From Herbiconiux sp. VKM Ac-1786 (lineage in GTDB: Bacteria > Actinomycetota > Actinomycetes > Actinomycetales > Microbacteriaceae), in contig NZ_JADKSG010000002.1 of NCBI RefSeq assembly GCF_015350805.1, forward strand, positions 744,001 to 808,000: a stretch of DNA of 64,000 nt. The letters are read 5' to 3'. Under the pieces are notes generated by a model that was given only the letters and a program-made list of their open reading frames with translations, searched no databases and was not told where the DNA came from. The translations under genes were made by a program, and so were the position numbers. Positions 36,183-44,700 of this stretch are shown one piece after another. Within the stretch, counting starts at the first letter, position 1, and each line of letters opens with the position of its first letter.

Positions 36183-36215
36183 CAGTGCAGGACCACTGTG
36201 TCGCCCGAAGGGCGA
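36183..36215 (-). other. two further small hairpins in the rpsO 3' region
   Basis: TCGCCC/GGGCGA with a 3-nt loop (36201-36215) and CAGTG/CACTG with a 6-nt loop (36183-36198) precede the UUCG stem, so three stems follow rpsO in series. Confidence 0.5.
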
Positions 36216-36225
36216 ACCATTGGAA

Positions 36226-36495
36226 CTAGCGACGCAGGCCGAGGCGCTCGATGAGCGAACGGTAGCGGTCGATGTCGATGTCCTGCAGGTAGCCGAGCAG
36301 TCGACGACGCTGGCCCACGAGCAGCAGCAGACCACGACGCGAGTGGTGGTCGTGCTTGTGCTCCTTGAGGTGCTCCGTGAGGTCCTTGATGCGGCGGGTC
36401 AGCATGGCGACCTGCACTTCAGGGGATCCGGTGTCACCGGGGTGGGTAGCGTACTCGTCGATGATCGCCTTCTTGACGTCTGCTTCGAGTGCCAT
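36226..36495 (-). CDS. rpsO: 30S ribosomal protein S15
   Basis: 89 residues, the standard length. Binds 16S rRNA early in 30S assembly. Typical sequence: [40 protein letters not shown] and [27 protein letters not shown] precedes the ATG by about 11 nt. The gene has its own promoter and a leader of about 85 nt. pnp, its usual neighbour, lies 3.6 kb further on. Confidence 0.98.
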   Translation of the reverse strand: MALEADVKKAIIDEYATHPGDTGSPEVQVAMLTRRIKDLTEHLKEHKHDHHSRRGLLLLVGQRRRLLGYLQDIDIDRYRSLIERLGLRR

Positions 36496-36592
36496 AGATG
36501 GGATCCCCTTTCTCTCGTTGCGCGGTGCCAGTCAGCCTGATGCTGTGGCTCTCTTTGTCCGCGGCCGTTCACACGGCAACCTGAAGAGCTTA
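36496..36592 (-). promoter_or_regulatory. rpsO promoter (TAAGCT at 36587-36592) and leader RNA
   Basis: TAAGCT predicts a leader of about 85 nt. It can form GCCGT/ACGGC with a GTGA loop and a longer GCGG/CCGC-closed stem near the ribosome binding site. S15 represses its own mRNA through leader structures in several phyla, so this is a candidate regulatory RNA; the match to a known structure is not established here. Confidence 0.4.
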
Positions 36593-36692
36593 CCAGAAAC
36601 ACGCCCGTAACACTTCGCCGCCCAGTTCGCCCGCCAGTCGGGAACACACGATAGTAGAGGTGCGTTGCAGAACACGGAACGGACGGATCGAC

Positions 36693-37763
36693 ATGACAGA
36701 CACCCTGGGCACAGCCCCCCTCAGCACGGCGACCCTGCCGGTGCTCGACCTCAGCCGGCTGAACGGCGACGCCGCGGACGCGGAGGCCTTCCGCCTCGAG
36801 CTCCGCGAGGCCACGCACGACTACGGCTTCTTCTACCTCGTCGGGCACGGCGTGCCGCACGAGCTGATCGAGCGCGTGATGGCCACGGCCCGGCGCTTCT
36901 TCGCCCTCCCCGAGGCCGACAAGCTCGCGATCGAGAACCTGAACAGCCCGCACTTCCGCGGCTACACCCGCGTGGGTGGCGAGCTCACGCAGGGCAAGGT
37001 CGACTGGCGCGAGCAGATCGACATCGGCGTGGAGCGCGAGCCCGTGCCGGTCACCGCCGACACCCCTGACTACATGCGCCTGGACGGCCCGAACCAGTGG
37101 CCGGCCGCTCTGCCCGAGCTGCAGGAGGTCGTCGGCGAGTGGTACGAGGAGCTCAACCGCGTGAGTCTGACGCTCCTGCGCGCCTGGGCGGTCTCGCTCG
37201 GCGCCGAGGAGGACGTCTTCGACGCCGCCTTCGCCGAGCGCCCCTCCACCCTGATCAAGATCGTGCGCTACCCAGGCAAGAGCGACCCCGAGCCCAAGCA
37301 GGGCGTCGGCGCCCACAAGGACTCGGGCGTGCTGACCCTGCTGCTGGTCGAGCCCGGCAAGGGCGGCCTGCAGGTCGAGAAGGACGGCGAGTGGATCGAC
37401 GCTCCCCCGATCGACGACGCCTTCGTGGTGAACATCGGCGAGCTGCTCGAGGTCGCCACCAACGGCTACCTCAAGGCGACCGTGCACCGCGTGATCTCGC
37501 CGCGCATCGGCGACGACCGCGTCTCGATCCCCTTCTTCTACAGCCCGGCGCTGGACGCCACCATCCCGGTGCTGCCGCTGCCCGAGGAGCTGAAGGCCGA
37601 GGCCAAGGGAATCACGGTCGACCCGCGCAACCCGATCTTCACCACCTACGGCGAGAACGCCCTGAAGAGCCGCCTGCGCGCCCACCCCGACGTGGCGGCC
37701 GCGCACCACGCCGACCTCGTGGAGAAGAACGCGGCCGCCGCCGCGCAGAACACCCAGGAGTGA
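36693..37763 (+). CDS. isopenicillin N synthase-like 2-oxoglutarate/Fe(II) dioxygenase
   Basis: 356 residues. The N-terminal DIOX_N region (VLDLSRLNGD through DYGFFYLVGHGVPHELIERV) leads to the jelly-roll with the iron ligands: His and Asp in VGAHKDSGVLTLLL and the second His in KATVHRVISPRIGDD. The 2-oxoglutarate-binding R-x-S is in DRVSIPFFYSPA. Substrate unknown; relatives oxidise small metabolites and xenobiotics. ATG 36693 is used; an upstream GTG/ATG frame adds only a basic stretch. The stop overlaps the MFS gene (GTGA), so the two likely act on related compounds. Confidence 0.88.
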   Translation: MTDTLGTAPLSTATLPVLDLSRLNGDAADAEAFRLELREATHDYGFFYLVGHGVPHELIERVMATARRFFALPEADKLAIENLNSPHFRGYTRVGGELTQGKVDWREQIDIGVEREPVPVTADTPDYMRLDGPNQWPAALPELQEVVGEWYEELNRVSLTLLRAWAVSLGAEEDVFDAAFAERPSTLIKIVRYPGKSDPEPKQGVGAHKDSGVLTLLLVEPGKGGLQVEKDGEWIDAPPIDDAFVVNIGELLEVATNGYLKATVHRVISPRIGDDRVSIPFFYSPALDATIPVLPLPEELKAEAKGITVDPRNPIFTTYGENALKSRLRAHPDVAAAHHADLVEKNAAAAAQNTQE

Positions 37764-39118
37764 GCGACCCCCGCCCGAACGGCGGCGGCCCGGCCGGAGA
37801 CGATCTCGTCCCGCAGCCGGCCCGCCGCCGTTCGGCGTTCGTCGACGTCACCCCGCTGAGGGAGAGCCCCGCCTTCGCCCGCCTCTGGGCCGGTCAGGCG
37901 ATCTCGGGCATCGGCAGCCAGATGACGGTCGTCGCGGTGGGGCTCGACGTCTACCGGCTCACCTCATCGACCCTCGCCGTGGCGGGCGTCGCCCTGTTCG
38001 CCCTGGTGCCGATGATCGTGGCGGGCCTGTACGGCGGGATGCTCGCCGACGCCTTCGACCGTCGCCGCGTCGCCCTGATCGCCGCGGTGATCGCCTGGGT
38101 CTCGACCGCGCTCCTCGCCGTGCTCGCCTGGACGGGCGCCGACAGCGTGGCCGCGCTCTACGCCCTCGCCACGGTGAACGCCGTCTCGGCGACGGTGGTG
38201 CAGACCACCCGCTCGGCGATCTACCCGCGCATCCTCCCCCGCGAGCTCCTCCCCGCCGCGGCGGCCCTCAGCGGCATCACCACCGGCATCATGGTCACCC
38301 TGGGCCCGGCTCTCGCGGGCGTGCTCGTCGCCTCGGTCGGCTTCGGCTGGACGTACTCCGTCGACGTCGTGCTCTTCGTCGCGGCGTTCCTCGGCATCGC
38401 GAGCCTGCCGCGCATCCTGCCCGAGGGCGAGGTGCACCGGCCGGGGCTCGCGTCGCTGCGGTACGGTTTCGCCTTCCTCCGGCGTGCGCCGAACATCCGC
38501 GCCTCGTTCCTGATCGACATCGCGGCGATGACCTTCGGCCAGCCGCGCGTGCTCTTCCCCGCGGTCGGTGTGCTCGTGCTCGGCGGCGGCCCCGTCACGG
38601 TCGGCGTGCTGACGGCCGCCTTCGCGATCGGCTCGCTGCTCGCGAGCGTGTTCTCGGGCCGGCTCGGCCAGGTGCGCTGGCAGGGGCGTGCGATCGCCCG
38701 GGCCGTGCAGTCGTACGGCGTGTTCACCGCGCTCCTCGGCGTCGTGCTGCTGGTCGCCGCGCTGACGGGCGGCCCCGTGGGACAGGACTGGGCGCAGGTC
38801 GACCTGATCGGCCTCGCCCTCGCTTCCCTCGCCCTGATGGGCGCCGGCGTGAGCGACGAGATCAGTGCGATCTTCCGGTCGACGATGCTGCAGACGGCGG
38901 TGCCCGACAACATGCGCGGCCGCCTGCAGGGCGTGTTCACCGTGGTCGTCACGGGCGGCCCGCGCATCGGCGACCTCTACGTGGGCGCGCTCTCGGTGGT
39001 GGCGGCGCTCTGGCTGCCGCCGCTCGTCGGCGGCCTCGCGATCGTCGTGGCGGCCGGTGTCATCCTGCGCGTCGTGCCGAGCTTCCGCGGGTACGATGCG
39101 CACGACCCCCAGCCGTAG
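37760..39118 (+). CDS. MFS transporter (EntS-like exporter)
   Basis: 452 residues with about 10-12 hydrophobic helices. After a polar N-terminus comes FARLWAGQAISGIGSQMTVV, the family motif GGMLADAFDRRRVALIAAVI between helices 2 and 3, and a central cytosolic loop LPEGEVHRPGLASLRYGFAF. The C-terminal half has VPDNMRGRLQGVFTVVVTGG. This pattern is the DHA3/enterobactin-exporter branch. Start GTG 37760 overlaps the dioxygenase stop. Direction and substrate cannot be read. Confidence 0.87.
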   Translation: MSDPRPNGGGPAGDDLVPQPARRRSAFVDVTPLRESPAFARLWAGQAISGIGSQMTVVAVGLDVYRLTSSTLAVAGVALFALVPMIVAGLYGGMLADAFDRRRVALIAAVIAWVSTALLAVLAWTGADSVAALYALATVNAVSATVVQTTRSAIYPRILPRELLPAAAALSGITTGIMVTLGPALAGVLVASVGFGWTYSVDVVLFVAAFLGIASLPRILPEGEVHRPGLASLRYGFAFLRRAPNIRASFLIDIAAMTFGQPRVLFPAVGVLVLGGGPVTVGVLTAAFAIGSLLASVFSGRLGQVRWQGRAIARAVQSYGVFTALLGVVLLVAALTGGPVGQDWAQVDLIGLALASLALMGAGVSDEISAIFRSTMLQTAVPDNMRGRLQGVFTVVVTGGPRIGDLYVGALSVVAALWLPPLVGGLAIVVAAGVILRVVPSFRGYDAHDPQP

Positions 39119-39136
39119 CCGGCGCAGCCCGCGACG

Positions 39137-41374
39137 TCAGAGCCCGGCCGGCGCCTGCTCCCCCGGTGCCAGCACGAGGCTCAACCGCTGCGTCGAGCGG
39201 GTCATCGCCACATACAGAGCGGATGCTCCCCGCGTGCTCTCGGCGACGACACCCTCCGGCGACGCCACCACGACGGAGTCGAACTCGAGGCCCTTCGCCT
39301 CGGCCGGCGACAGCAGCGCGATCGGACGGGAGAGCCCCCGCACCCCGACCCCCACGTCGTCGCCGAACCGCTCGGCCAGCAGTGCCGACAGGGCGCCGAT
39401 CCGCGAGGCCGGTGCGATCACGGCCGTCGTGCCGCCCTGCTCGACCATCTCGGCGACCCGGTCGCCGACGACCTCGCCGAGCTCCGCATCCGTCGCCGTG
39501 GCGATCGCGTCGACCGGCCACTCGGTGGTGCGCACCGACCGCGAGCGGGTGACCCGCAGGCCGCTCGCCACGGCGACCCGCTCGGCGGCGTCGACGATCT
39601 GGGAGGGCGTGCGGTAGTTGACCGTGAGCTCCTCGAGCCGCCAGTTCTCGCCGACGAGCGGTGAGAGCGTCGACTCCCAGCTGGTGGAGGCGGCGGCGGA
39701 GCTGGCCTGGGCGACGTCGCCGACGATGGTCAGGGAGCGCAGCGGCGCCTTGCGCAGCAGCACGCGCCACTGCATCGGCGACAGCTCCTGGGCCTCGTCG
39801 ACCACGATGTGCCCGTAGGTCCAGCTGCGGTCGGAGGCGGCGCGCTCGGCCGTGGTGAGCACCGCGTCCTGCTCGGCGAAGCCGGCGACGACGGTCTCGG
39901 CCGAGACCTGGCCGTCGACGTCCATGTTGCTGATCGCGGTGCGGGCGTTCTCGAGGTCGCGCTTGCGCTGCTGCTTCTCGGCGCGCTTCTGCGCGGCGTC
40001 GCCCGGGTCGTACTCGCCCAGGAGCTCAGCGGCCTCGTCGAGCAGCGGCACGTCGGAGACCGTCAGAGCTGAGCCGCGTTCCCGGCGGAGCAGCTCGCGC
40101 TTGGCCTTCGACCAGTGCGCCGTGAGGGAGGCGAGCCACTGCGGGCGGGCGTAGAGGTCTTCGAGCAGCTTCTCGGGGGTCAGCGGGATCCAGGCGGTGT
40201 TGAGGGCGACCCGCACGTCGTAGGCGGTGCGGATGTCCTCCCGCAGGTAGGCGAGGTCGGCGTCGTCGACGGTCGAACCGCGACGGCGCAGCTGCTCGGC
40301 CAGCTGCTTCGTGAGCTGGTTCAGCAGGTTCTTCACGAACGAGACGCGGCCCTCGTTGTAGGGCTTGCCCGACTCGCGGGCCTTCGCGATCGCCTCGGCG
40401 ACCGCCGCGGGCTGCAGCACGAGGGTCTCGCCGTTGATCGTGAGCGTCTGCGGCTCGGCGGGCACCCGCTGGCGCGAGCGCACGGCGCGGCGGATCAGGG
40501 CCGCCATCTCGGCGGAGCCCTTCAGCGCGGCGACGGCCGGCACGTCCTCGACGCTCGCCTCGACGCCCGGGTAGAGCTGACCGAGGCTCGCCAGCACCAC
40601 GCCGGTCTCGCCGAGGCTCGGCAGCACGGCGTTGATGTACTGCAGGAAGGCGCGGCTCGGGCCCACGACGAGCACGCCGCTCGCGCCGAGCCGTTCGCGG
40701 TGCGTGTAGAGCAGGTAGGCGGCGCGGTGCAGCGCCACGGCGGTCTTGCCGGTGCCGGGGCCGCCCTGCACGACGAGCACGCCCTGCAGCTCGGAGCGGA
40801 TCACCCTGTCCTGCTCGGCCTGAATGGTCGAGACGATGTCGTGCATGCGCCCGGTGCGCTGGGCCGACAGGGCGGCGAGCAGGGCGCCCTCGCCCTGCAG
40901 GGCGGTGCCCTCCTCGTCGAGCAGCTCGGCGTCGAAGACCTCGTCCTCGATCCGCACGACCTCGCGGCCCCGCGTCGTCAGGTGGCGCCGGGCGCGGGCA
41001 CCGAGCGGGGTGGCGGCGGTGGCCTGGTAGAAGGCGCGGGCCTGAGGCGCCCGCCAGTCGAGCAGGAGCGGCTCGAGGTTCTCGTCGCGGAGGCCGATGC
41101 GGCCGATGTAGCGGTGGGTGCTCCCGTTGTCGTCGGCCTCGGCCAGTTCGAGCCGGCCGAAGGCCAGACGCTCGCCGACCTCGCGGAGCTGCCCGATGCG
41201 GTCCTCGTAGGCGCGGGCGAAGGCGTCGCGCTCCGAGCGGCTCTGGTGGTTGCCTCCGACGCTCTCGCGGCGCACGGCGGCGAGCTCGCGCTCCGCGTCG
41301 GCGCGCAGCCCGTCGAGCCGCTGGTACAGCCCTGACACGTACTCGCGCTCGCGCGCCAATTCCTCGTTGACCAC
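39137..41374 (-). CDS. HelD-like RNA polymerase-associated ATPase (UvrD-like)
   Basis: 745 residues, SF1-like ATPase. N-terminal coiled coil (REREYVSGLYQRLDGLRADA), then RIGLRDENLEPLLLDWRAPQ, Walker A VVQGGPGTGKTAVALHRAAY near residue 215, motif II VVDEAQELSPMQWRVLL, motif III IVGDVAQAS, and C-terminal AKGLEFDSVVVASPEGV and YVAMTRSTQRLSLVLAPG. Actinobacterial HelD recycles stalled RNA polymerase and can confer rifamycin tolerance. Start GTG 41374 with GGGAGG close upstream. It is a transcription factor-like protein, not a true helicase. Confidence 0.9.
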   Translation of the reverse strand: MVNEELAREREYVSGLYQRLDGLRADAERELAAVRRESVGGNHQSRSERDAFARAYEDRIGQLREVGERLAFGRLELAEADDNGSTHRYIGRIGLRDENLEPLLLDWRAPQARAFYQATAATPLGARARRHLTTRGREVVRIEDEVFDAELLDEEGTALQGEGALLAALSAQRTGRMHDIVSTIQAEQDRVIRSELQGVLVVQGGPGTGKTAVALHRAAYLLYTHRERLGASGVLVVGPSRAFLQYINAVLPSLGETGVVLASLGQLYPGVEASVEDVPAVAALKGSAEMAALIRRAVRSRQRVPAEPQTLTINGETLVLQPAAVAEAIAKARESGKPYNEGRVSFVKNLLNQLTKQLAEQLRRRGSTVDDADLAYLREDIRTAYDVRVALNTAWIPLTPEKLLEDLYARPQWLASLTAHWSKAKRELLRRERGSALTVSDVPLLDEAAELLGEYDPGDAAQKRAEKQQRKRDLENARTAISNMDVDGQVSAETVVAGFAEQDAVLTTAERAASDRSWTYGHIVVDEAQELSPMQWRVLLRKAPLRSLTIVGDVAQASSAAASTSWESTLSPLVGENWRLEELTVNYRTPSQIVDAAERVAVASGLRVTRSRSVRTTEWPVDAIATATDAELGEVVGDRVAEMVEQGGTTAVIAPASRIGALSALLAERFGDDVGVGVRGLSRPIALLSPAEAKGLEFDSVVVASPEGVVAESTRGASALYVAMTRSTQRLSLVLAPGEQAPAGL

Positions 41375-41375
41375 A

Positions 41376-41426
41376 GAACCTCCCGAAACCCGGCAAGCAA
41401 TTCTACTCGCGGGTCACGGGAGGTTC
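41376..41426. promoter_or_regulatory. helD promoter flanked by a 10-bp inverted repeat
   Basis: GAACCTCCCG at 41376-41385 and its exact reverse complement at 41417-41426 flank the -10 box TAGAAT (41400-41405, minus strand). One arm covers the helD ribosome binding site, the other the -35 region. No rifamycin-associated element of the known GGGGCTTGCGGCAAGCCCC type is present. Confidence 0.45.
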
Positions 41427-41461
41427 GTCGCACACCCGTCGAACGGATGGCGAAGGGAGGC

Positions 41462-41836
41462 TTACGGAACCGAGATCAGGTCGATCACGAAGATCAGGGT
41501 CTTCCCCGCGAGGAAGTGCCCCGAGCCGGCGGGCCCGTAGGCGAGGTGCGGCGGGATGGTGAGCTTGCGGCGCCCACCCTCCTTCATGCCGGGGATGCCC
41601 TCCTGCCAGCCGGCGATGAGGCCGTTCAGCGGGAAGCTGATGGTCTCGCCGCGGCCCCAGGAGGAGTCGAACTCGTCGCCCGTCTCGTACTCGACGCCGA
41701 GGTAGTGCACCTCGACGGTGGCGCCCGGGGTCGCCTCCTTGCCGGTGCCCTCGACGATGTCGTCGATGACGAGCGTGGTGGGCGCGGGGCCCTCGGGGAA
41801 GTCGATCTCGGGCTTCGAAGAAGTGGAATCAGTCAT
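41462..41836 (-). CDS. FKBP-type peptidyl-prolyl cis-trans isomerase
   Basis: 124 residues, a single FKBP domain without signal peptide. Typical elements: IVEGTGKEATPGATVEVHYLG, FDSSWGRGETISFPLN, LIAGWQEGIPGMKEGGRRKL, IPPHLAYGPAGSG and LIFVIDLISV. All the aromatic pocket residues expected in the family appear in these segments. ATG 41836 has GGATGGAG upstream and fits family length. A cytosolic folding helper, transcribed alone. Confidence 0.94.
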   Translation of the reverse strand: MTDSTSSKPEIDFPEGPAPTTLVIDDIVEGTGKEATPGATVEVHYLGVEYETGDEFDSSWGRGETISFPLNGLIAGWQEGIPGMKEGGRRKLTIPPHLAYGPAGSGHFLAGKTLIFVIDLISVP

Positions 41837-41911
41837 GACTCCATCCAAGCCCACCCGCCGATGCATGGCAAAGCGAGCGGTGCCGATGCCGACCGGGTCA
41901 CCAGCGCCCGA

Positions 41912-43183
41912 TCAGGTCAGCGGATGCCCTCCCGCGGCCCCGGCGAGGGCCAGCCGATCGGCGAGCAGCGCCTCGAGCAGCGCGGCCTCGTCGTGGCGGG
42001 GCGCTGCGGTGGAGCGCCCCGCCAGCATGCGCTGCCGCACGAAGGCGAGCCGTGTGGCGTCGCGGGTGAACGCCCGCATGGCCCGCTCGCCGTTGCCCGG
42101 GAGCGTTCGCGCCCAGCGCCGGGCCGCCCGCCGCGCGGCACCGGTGGAGAGCATCTCGACCTCGGCGGGACTGAACCAGCCCGCCTCGGCGTACTCGCTG
42201 AGGCGCGCGTGGGTGAGCCGCCGTTCGGAGCGCCGGAGCAGCACGACGAAGACGATCGCGAGCACGAACAGCGGCACCTGCACCACGAAGTAGAGCAGGA
42301 AGTAGCCGTCGAGCCCCTCGACCAGGAAGGTCGACCCGTTCCACAGCGCGTGCAGCCCCATCGCCAGCAGCAGCCCGAGCAGGAACACGGCGACCGCGGC
42401 GAACCAGTGCCGCTGCCGCACCGCGAAGCCCAGCGCGACGCCGGTGCAGGCGGTGAACATGACGTGCGCGAACGGCGACATGATGCCGCGCAGCACGAAG
42501 GTGAAGCCGAGGCCGATGCCCCCCGACTCGATGAGCGACTGCCCGAAGTAGAGGATGTTCTCGGTGAAGGCGAACCCGGCCGCCACGGTGGCGCCGTAGA
42601 CCAGGCCGTCGACCGGCCCGTCGAACTGCCGCCGGAAGATGATGACGAGCAGCAGAACGCCCGCCGCCTTCGCCCCCTCCTCCACCACGGGAGCCTGGAT
42701 CACCGAGCTCCACAGGTCGCTCGTGGTCGCCTGGCCGTCGCTCGCCGTGGCGACGATGACCTGCACCCCGAGGTCGACGATCAGCGCGATCGCCACGGAC
42801 GCCGCCGCCCCCCAGAGGAACGCGAACCACAGCGCCGGCCTCGGCTCCGGCTCCCAGCGGTCGATGACCGTGATCGCCGTGATCACGACGGCCAGCGGGA
42901 TGAGCGCGAGGATCGCGCAGATGACCACGGCCGCCGGCCCGAGACCGAGCACGAGGTACCCGAGCACGGCCAGGAAGACGAAGGCCAGCACGATGATGCC
43001 GACGATCAGCAGCACGAGCGAGGCGGTCGAACCGGTCTGGCGACGGGCGGGCGCGCCGAACGCGGGCAAGGGCGGCAGCGAGGCCGCCGGCCCGACGTCG
43101 GGCGCCGGCGCGGGGGCGGGCGCCGGCGCGGGGGCGGGCGCCGAGCCGGCCGACACCGAGTGGCGGGGGTCGAAGAGCGTCAC
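41912..43183 (-). CDS. PrsW family intramembrane metalloprotease
   Basis: 423 residues with about eight hydrophobic helices. PrsW motifs are in order: APVVEEGAKAAGVLLLV (EExxK), AAGFAFTENILYF, SPFAHVMFTACTGVALG (His) and MGLHALWNGS (second His). PrsW proteases cut membrane anti-sigma factors in some bacteria; no sigma/anti-sigma pair is nearby. The N-terminus carries an Ala-Pro dipeptide run. GTG 43183 is preferred to TTG 43189 because GAGGAT lies 5 nt before it. A long cytosolic tail follows the last helix. Confidence 0.92.
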   Translation of the reverse strand: MTLFDPRHSVSAGSAPAPAPAPAPAPAPDVGPAASLPPLPAFGAPARRQTGSTASLVLLIVGIIVLAFVFLAVLGYLVLGLGPAAVVICAILALIPLAVVITAITVIDRWEPEPRPALWFAFLWGAAASVAIALIVDLGVQVIVATASDGQATTSDLWSSVIQAPVVEEGAKAAGVLLLVIIFRRQFDGPVDGLVYGATVAAGFAFTENILYFGQSLIESGGIGLGFTFVLRGIMSPFAHVMFTACTGVALGFAVRQRHWFAAVAVFLLGLLLAMGLHALWNGSTFLVEGLDGYFLLYFVVQVPLFVLAIVFVVLLRRSERRLTHARLSEYAEAGWFSPAEVEMLSTGAARRAARRWARTLPGNGERAMRAFTRDATRLAFVRQRMLAGRSTAAPRHDEAALLEALLADRLALAGAAGGHPLT

Positions 43184-43257
43184 GAGCAATCCTCACGGTC
43201 GGGGAGATCCCAGCGTAGCGCGAACCGCCGACGCCGAGCACCCCGTTGCGGGCTCGG

Positions 43258-44700
43258 TTAGTAGACCTTCCCCGGGTTCATGATGCCGAGCGGGTCGAAG
43301 ACGGCCTTGAGCCGACGCTGCAGCTCGAGGCCGCTCTCACCGAGCTCGCCCTCGAGCCAGCGCCGCTTCAGCACGCCGACACCGTGCTCGCCGGTGAGCG
43401 TGCCGCCGAGCCGGCGGGCCGACTCGAACAGCTCGTCGGCGGCCTGCCAGACGATGTCGGGCGCTCCCCCGATCACGTCTCCGCCCGGGGTGTCGACGAG
43501 GGCCGGCGGCACCACGAAGTTCGGGTGCAGGTTGCCGTCGCCGGCGTGCGCCACGGTCGGGATGTCCAGGCCGTAGGCCGCGCCGATCCGCTCGATCTCG
43601 GCGAATATCGCGGGCAGTGCCGAGCGCGGCACGCAGATGTCCTCGATCAGCACCTCGCCGAGCACCTCGAGCGCGGGGTGCATGCTGCGCCGGAACGCCA
43701 GCAGCTCGGCGGCGACGAGGGGGTCGGCCGACTGCTCGACGCTGAACGCGCCGGCCTCCTGCAGCACGCGGGCGATGGCGTCACCCTCCTCGGCTGCCCC
43801 CGCCCCGTCGGTCTGCACGAGCACGAAGGCGGCGCCCGCCGGGCGGGCGGGCGTGCCGAGGTAGGCGGTGACCGCGGCGACGGTCAGCGCATCCATCAGC
43901 TCCATCACGGCGGGTCGCACCCGGGAGGCGGTGACGGCCGCGCAGGCGGCGGCCGCGGCGGTGAGGTCGGAGAAGAAGGCGGCGATCGTGACGAGCTGCC
44001 CCGGCGGGATCGGCCGGATGCGCACGGTGGCCCCCACGATCACGCCGAGCGTGCCCTCCGAGCCGGTGAACAGCGCGGTGAGGTCGTAGCCTGTGACGCC
44101 CTTGACGGTGCGGCGACCGGTGGCGAGCAGGCTGCCGTCGGGCAGCACCACGTCGAGCCCGAGCACGGCCTCGCGGGTGACGCCGTACTTGGCGCACATC
44201 AGGCCGCCGGCGTTCGTGGCGATGTTGCCGCCGATCGTCGAGATGGCCTTCGACGCCGGGTCGGGCGAGAAGGCGTAGCCGTGCGGCTCGAGCGCCTCGC
44301 CGAGGGCGGCGTTGATGACGCCGGGCTCCACGACGGCCAGCTCGTCGTCGAGCGCGATCTCGAGGATGCGGTCCATCTCCCGGACGCTCAGCACGATGGC
44401 ACCGGGGGTCGCGGTCGCTCCGCCGGCGAGCCCCGTGCCCGCGCCGCGCGGTACGACCGGCACGCGGTGGGCGCTCGCGATGCGCAGCACGGCCTGCACG
44501 TCCTCGACGCTCCGGGCCTCGACGAGCGCGAGCGCGCCGCCCTCCGACCACCAGCCCGAGCGGTCGGTGCGCAGCGCGTCGAGCGCCGCGGGGTCGACGA
44601 TCACGCGGTCGCCGAGCTCGTCGATCAGCTGTCGAAGAGCGGATGCCCCCGCCGCCGTTTCACCCGAGCCTGCGGCCCGCGCATCCGTCACCGTGCTCAT
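43258..44700 (-). CDS. FAD-linked oxidase (GlcD / D-lactate dehydrogenase type)
   Basis: 480 residues. FAD-binding type 4 domain: PVVPRGAGTGLAGGATATPG, VEPGVINAALGEALEPHGY, ISTIGGNIATNAGGLMCAKY and TGSEGTLGVIV. The C-terminal GlcD-like domain has VAHAGDGNLHPNFVVP (metal/substrate His) and TGEHGVGVLKRRWL. Oxidises a 2-hydroxyacid such as glycolate or D-lactate, passing electrons to an unknown acceptor; no GlcE/GlcF subunits are adjacent, so it may act alone. ATG overlaps the aspartase stop (ATGA). Confidence 0.9.
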   Translation of the reverse strand: MSTVTDARAAGSGETAAGASALRQLIDELGDRVIVDPAALDALRTDRSGWWSEGGALALVEARSVEDVQAVLRIASAHRVPVVPRGAGTGLAGGATATPGAIVLSVREMDRILEIALDDELAVVEPGVINAALGEALEPHGYAFSPDPASKAISTIGGNIATNAGGLMCAKYGVTREAVLGLDVVLPDGSLLATGRRTVKGVTGYDLTALFTGSEGTLGVIVGATVRIRPIPPGQLVTIAAFFSDLTAAAAACAAVTASRVRPAVMELMDALTVAAVTAYLGTPARPAGAAFVLVQTDGAGAAEEGDAIARVLQEAGAFSVEQSADPLVAAELLAFRRSMHPALEVLGEVLIEDICVPRSALPAIFAEIERIGAAYGLDIPTVAHAGDGNLHPNFVVPPALVDTPGGDVIGGAPDIVWQAADELFESARRLGGTLTGEHGVGVLKRRWLEGELGESGLELQRRLKAVFDPLGIMNPGKVY

